A DNA stretch of 64,000 nt from Coturnix japonica (lineage: Eukaryota > Chordata > Aves > Galliformes > Phasianidae). A model generated the notes under the pieces. It saw only the letters and a program-made list of their open reading frames with translations. It did not search any database and was not told the origin of the DNA. A program made the translations under genes and the position numbers. Positions within the stretch are counted from its first letter, which is position 1, and each line of letters opens with the position of its first letter. The stretch spans positions 50,280,186 to 50,344,185 of the forward strand of contig NC_029516.1 of the NCBI RefSeq assembly GCF_001577835.2, given 5' to 3'. Shown here piece after piece: positions 60,801 to 64,000 of this stretch.

Positions 60801-61405
60801 AGACCATCTCCTGACACAGGCAAAGAAACAGCCATTCTGGAAGAGCACATGATCCAAACATAAGGCTCAAACAAAGGACAAAACATGAAGCAAAGTCTAG
60901 CAGCAAATCCCCACACAGACCTCAGGCAGTATTGGGTTCACAAAGGAGAAGCACAGTTTGCCCTGTATACCTGTTTGAGTTTGGTCTTGCTTTCATTGTC
61001 ACATACTCCTTCCTCACCTACATGCAACTTTCCCATGGTATCATTTTCCCCTTTTGCTAAATGCAGATTCATCCATGTCCAGCCTCACTAACTTCTTTGT
61101 CTAGAGGTGTCATTATTGTACAGATACTGTTGTAAAGAGTAACCATCTAATCTGAGATGAGTGGAAGCAAAGGAGTTCCAATGAGGAATTAAGAGAGCAA
61201 TACTTAGTCCTTTACACTTACCTCCTCTCTGATTTTTCTCTCAGCCTCCTCCTGTTTCTTCTTCTGCTCCTCTTCCTCCATGATTTTCCGGCGCTCCTCC
61301 CGCCTTTTCTTCAGCTCATCCAGCTCCGCAGCTGCCTCCTGCTGTTTCTCCTTCAGCTTCTCAGAGTCAGCCTCAGCATTTCCAGCTCCTTTCAAATTGG
61401 AGCGG
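45832..61405 (-). CDS. CALD1: Caldesmon (CALD1), C-terminal nine coding exons; 5' part beyond the window
   Basis: Actin- and tropomyosin-binding regulator of smooth-muscle and non-muscle thin filaments. Coding exons, in order of translation: 61405-61222, 59420-59280, 52096-52053, 51956-51878, 50473-50336, 49409-49317, 47409-47326, 46992-46959 and 45860-45832. Splice sites are GT-AG and phases match, giving 274 codons plus stop. The first exon begins at the third base of a codon. Order of parts: an E/K/R-rich single-helix and tropomyosin-binding stretch (EEEEQKKKQEEAERKIREE), PFKCFGPKGSSLK, IEERAEFLNKSAQK, SKIDSRLEQYTSAVV, then the actin/calmodulin region with MWEKGNVFSS, RINEWLTKTP and KRNLWEKQSVDK. 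It ends ETNGLRQFEKEP, the chicken terminus as I recall it. Proline-directed phosphosites SPGG, TPNK, TPDN and SPAP are kept. Compared with remembered chicken protein, TPEGNK is TPDNK (one residue shorter). The smooth-muscle central repeat exon and N-terminus are not in the window. Confidence 0.96.
55328..55513 (+). mobile_element. tRNA-derived SINE with two tRNA-like heads and a CR1-like 3' tail (copy 2)
   Basis: Head 1 has the A box TGGCGCAGTGG at 55335-55345 and the B box TGTTCGAATCC at 55379-55389. Head 2 has TGGCGCAAGTGG at 55394-55405 and GGCTCGAATACC at 55431-55442. The CR1-like tail (GGTTGGACTTGATGATCTC, AAGGTCCCTTCCAACCC) runs to 55482. It ends in CTATTACTATTACTACTATT. Both heads place GCA at the expected anticodon position, so a tRNA-Cys origin is possible. 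It lies antisense to CALD1 in an intron. Confidence 0.9.
56200..56250 (+). repeat. GA-rich simple repeat
   Basis: GAAAGAAAAAGAGAGAAAGAG followed by GAGAGACAGAGAGAGAG, a purine tract on the plus strand within a CALD1 intron. Confidence 0.8.
57609..57658 (+). repeat. (AAAAC)n microsatellite
   Basis: About nine AAAAC pentamers with one ACACA interruption, within a CALD1 intron. Such repeats often derive from retroposon tails, though no element body is seen beside it. Confidence 0.9.
57720..57738 (+). repeat. Poly-A tract
   Basis: An uninterrupted run of about 19 A, close to the AAAAC repeat. Confidence 0.85.
58486..58512 (+). repeat. Poly-A tract
   Basis: An uninterrupted run of about 27 A in a CALD1 intron, with no recognised retroposon body to its left. 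Confidence 0.85.
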
Positions 61406-61778
61406 CTGGGAAAGAAAGGAAAGACAAGGTAATGCACCGTAAGTTTTCCCATCCTGGCCAGAGCCAACCCCAATGCCCCACATTCACCAGCAACACAGAG
61501 ATACTCTTTGTAAGCTCTTTTGCTCCTTACAAACTCCGTCAAACTCAAAGCATTTGGGGTAGGTGTCAGGCAGGTCGGGACACTTGGAGGAGCATGTCTC
61601 CCTTCCACTGTTAGTGAGGAAGCAGGCTCATGCACTTGAAACAGGGGCTAGACCACCCTGCGTGAGATCTCAGGCCACCTCCATTTACATCACAGCTCAA
61701 CAACTAAGCTTTACATATTTAACAGCTCAGGTAACATCAGCAAGATGCATCTTATCAGCATCTTCATGAGGAGATATG

Positions 61779-62840
61779 AGGGCTGGTCTGAAAGTAATGC
61801 CTTCTATTTTATGACGCTGGCCTACAATGTCAGACATAAATGTTGATGGTATAGCAGTAGAGGTTGAACTTTCCTGATAGTATTCCATTGCATTTTGCTG
61901 CTGTGTGACAGATGGCAGCAGAGAGGCAGTCTGACAAAATGGCACCTGACATGGAAGTGCATATGAAGCAACGGTGCCACCAAATTCCTCCACAAGGAAA
62001 AAAAATGGCACCCATTGACATTCACTGATGCTTGTTGAACATTTCTGGAGACCAAATAGTAGATGTGAGCACAGTGAGGTGGTGAGTGATGAGCTTCAAC
62101 AGTGTTGACAGTGACATGAAAAATAAGCCACATTCTGTATGGCCATGCACAGTAGTCACCCCACAATGTGAAGCGTGGTTTGATAGCTCATTCACACAGA
62201 TCAGACCAGGGAACTGTTTATGGAGCTGAACAGCAGTTTCAATGCTTTAGAAACAATGGAAGCAACATTGGAATATTGCAGTTTGCACCAGGTGGGTCCC
62301 ATGAATGCTCACACAAGAACAGAAAGAACACCATATGCAAGTTTGTCAGGACCTACTGAACCAACATGAGGCTGAAGATGACAGTTTCCTGGATCATAAC
62401 ATTACTGGTGAGAAGGCACGGTGTCGCCACTCAAAGCAAGAGTTAAAACTGCAGTCCAAGCAGTGACAATATCTGAATTCCCCATCAAGTAAAATGTTCA
62501 AGATGCAGTCCTTAGCAGATAAAGTAATGTGCACCATCTTTGGGATAGGAAAGGGGCAATCCTTCTGGATTTCCTGGAACCCAGACAAACCATGACTCTG
62601 ACTGCTGCATCATGTTGCTGACTAAGCTGAAGACTCAAACTTCCAGAGTCAGGCCAGAGAAGAAGACAGTCTTTCTCTTGCAACATGATAACACCAGGTC
62701 TGTACCAGTCTGAAGACATAAGCACATTCTTGGTCTTGGCTGGACTGTCCTACTACACCTGTTTGATTTGGTACCTTGTGACTTCCAACTGTTTGGGCAG
62801 GTGAAAGGTGGACTGTGTGGCTATTTTCCTAGCAAGTGAC
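61779..62840 (+). mobile_element. Mariner-family DNA transposon relic (chicken Galluhop-like), in a CALD1 intron
   Basis: The left end GGGCTGGTCTGAAAGTAATG is a mariner-type terminal sequence. Plus-strand translation in shifting frames gives DMEVHMKQRCHQIP, MAPIDIH, CLLNISGDQIVDVSTVRW, MLTQEQKEHHMQVCQDLLNQ and DDSFLDHNITGE (family ITGDE, first catalytic Asp context). It continues with KVMCTIFGIGKGQ and ATW*HQVCTSLKT (family QHDNARPHTS). Many stops and several small indels show long decay. The right end and right inverted repeat are missing after about 62840. It lies antisense to CALD1, about 370 bases upstream of the exon at 61222-61405. Confidence 0.9.
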
Positions 62841-64000
62841 CAAACCAGATACAGAAGGAAACAGAGTGGTGAGACTAGTACAGTTTCAAAACCTAAAACC
62901 TTTTTAAAAGCCTAAAAATGTTCCTATGTAACTTAAAGCACCTATCACTTGGATTCTGCAAGCTTGTATGAATAGAAAGATTCATCAGAACTTTTGCTGA
63001 CATTTTCCAGGGAAAATATGACTTTAATTAAGGAGGTGGAAATTATTTATTAATGGCAACTTTCCACAGGAGAAAACCAGAAGTTTTCCAACCAACTCTA
63101 GTATGAGAGACAGACAGAAAGAATACAAGGAGTGAGGGGTGGGAGAAGAGTATTTGTATAGGTGAAGTGCATACTTTCAACAGAGTCAGATAGTATCACC
63201 TAATTAAACAATTACCACAACAGTGTTTAGTCAAACGTCTACTCCCTGAGTATGTTTAGAGTTACTGCTGACAAGGAGAGGTACCACAGAGGTATCAGTG
63301 TGCTATCCATAAGGGACAGAAAAGGAATGTACTTACTGATTTTTTTTTATTTTCATTTTTTTTAAAAGATCTTTCTGTTCTGTTCTGTTGACATTTAGAG
63401 AAGTTGGATATTAATGACTTCATTAATGGAACCAGAGTGTTGTGGAATCAAATGCCAGAAGACGGAACAAATCAAGTGTTCCAACAATAACAATAACTTA
63501 GAGATGATGAGATTAGAGATGACAACATGAAGAACAAATACATAAATTTGCAGTCTGCTGAATCACACCCAGTCCTGCAAAGGCACTCTCCATTCAAATA
63601 GATCTCTCATCTAGATGGGGTTAGCCATATAAAACAGACTGTAGGATCAGAGCTGAATTATCTGTGGTTTCAATATCGCAATAGGATCTGCTAACACAGA
63701 TTACTCTGCCCTCACATGGTATTACCCGACTGGGAAAAAACTCAGCTGCAGCAGGGCAGAATGTATTATTTGGAAACTATATTACTAAAAGAACATATGG
63801 TAAAACAGCATAACCAAACCAACATCCTGATGTGAATATCAGCTGTTGTGCTTCATCTGTGAAAGTTCAACACCAATGTGGTAAGACCTGACATTTATTT
63901 TGCAATGTGTTTATTTGGTTTTAGAAAGTCTTTTCTATGTATAACAACACAAAGCAAAGCTAAAGGGAAAGAATTCCCAGAGGTATGTGAACTTTTGTAT
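62841..64000. other. CALD1 intronic sequence, unassigned
   Basis: I find no CALD1 exon upstream of 61405 in the window. The preceding coding exon must lie beyond the right edge. A T-rich run lies at 63340-63364. Confidence 0.55.

Noticed and set aside
61204-61635. 143-codon open frame on minus read as a complete small gene
   Set aside because: Only the part from 61405 downward is caldesmon coding sequence. The upstream residues are intron read-through before a clear acceptor.

Overview
The window looks like nuclear DNA of a bird, most likely a galliform. The evidence is many CR1 LINE fragments, a decayed mariner of the type known from chicken, and two spliced vertebrate genes that read cleanly through their splice sites. 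The caldesmon exons match chicken caldesmon as I remember it, but with several substitutions and one missing residue. I therefore think it is a relative of the chicken rather than the chicken reference itself.

Layout: positions 1 to about 34,800 hold no host gene that I can support. This stretch is AT-rich intergenic DNA carrying CR1 fragments, mostly with their coding strand on minus and including one 2.7 kb copy at 21,403-24,145. It also holds two solo LTR-like insertions with 5-bp target duplications, a tRNA-derived SINE, and a pair of about 1 kb direct paralogous segments near 12.1-13.4 kb and 24.4-25.3 kb. A repeat-rich block at 16.1-20.75 kb holds two diverged copies of another repeat, each followed by a minisatellite (20-bp and 29-bp units).

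At 34,995-42,486 (+) lies a complete ten-exon aldo-keto reductase gene of the AKR1B family, 317 codons plus stop, with the catalytic tetrad intact. From 45,832 to the right-hand side (-) lie the last nine coding exons of CALD1 (caldesmon), 274 codons of the actin-, calmodulin- and tropomyosin-binding C-terminal half. The 5' part of CALD1 is beyond the window. The two genes converge, with about 3 kb between their stop codons. The CALD1 introns contain a second copy of the SINE, a mariner relic, and A-rich simple repeats.

Functionally the genes are unrelated: AKR1B is a cytosolic NADPH-dependent carbonyl reductase and CALD1 is a thin-filament regulator. They are neighbours by old synteny (both lie in one block on human 7q33). 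The most interesting non-genic items are the SINE with two tRNA-like heads and a CR1-like tail, the 29-bp minisatellite with few stops in any plus-strand frame, and the two LTR insertions whose empty sites can be read from paralogous copies in the same window.
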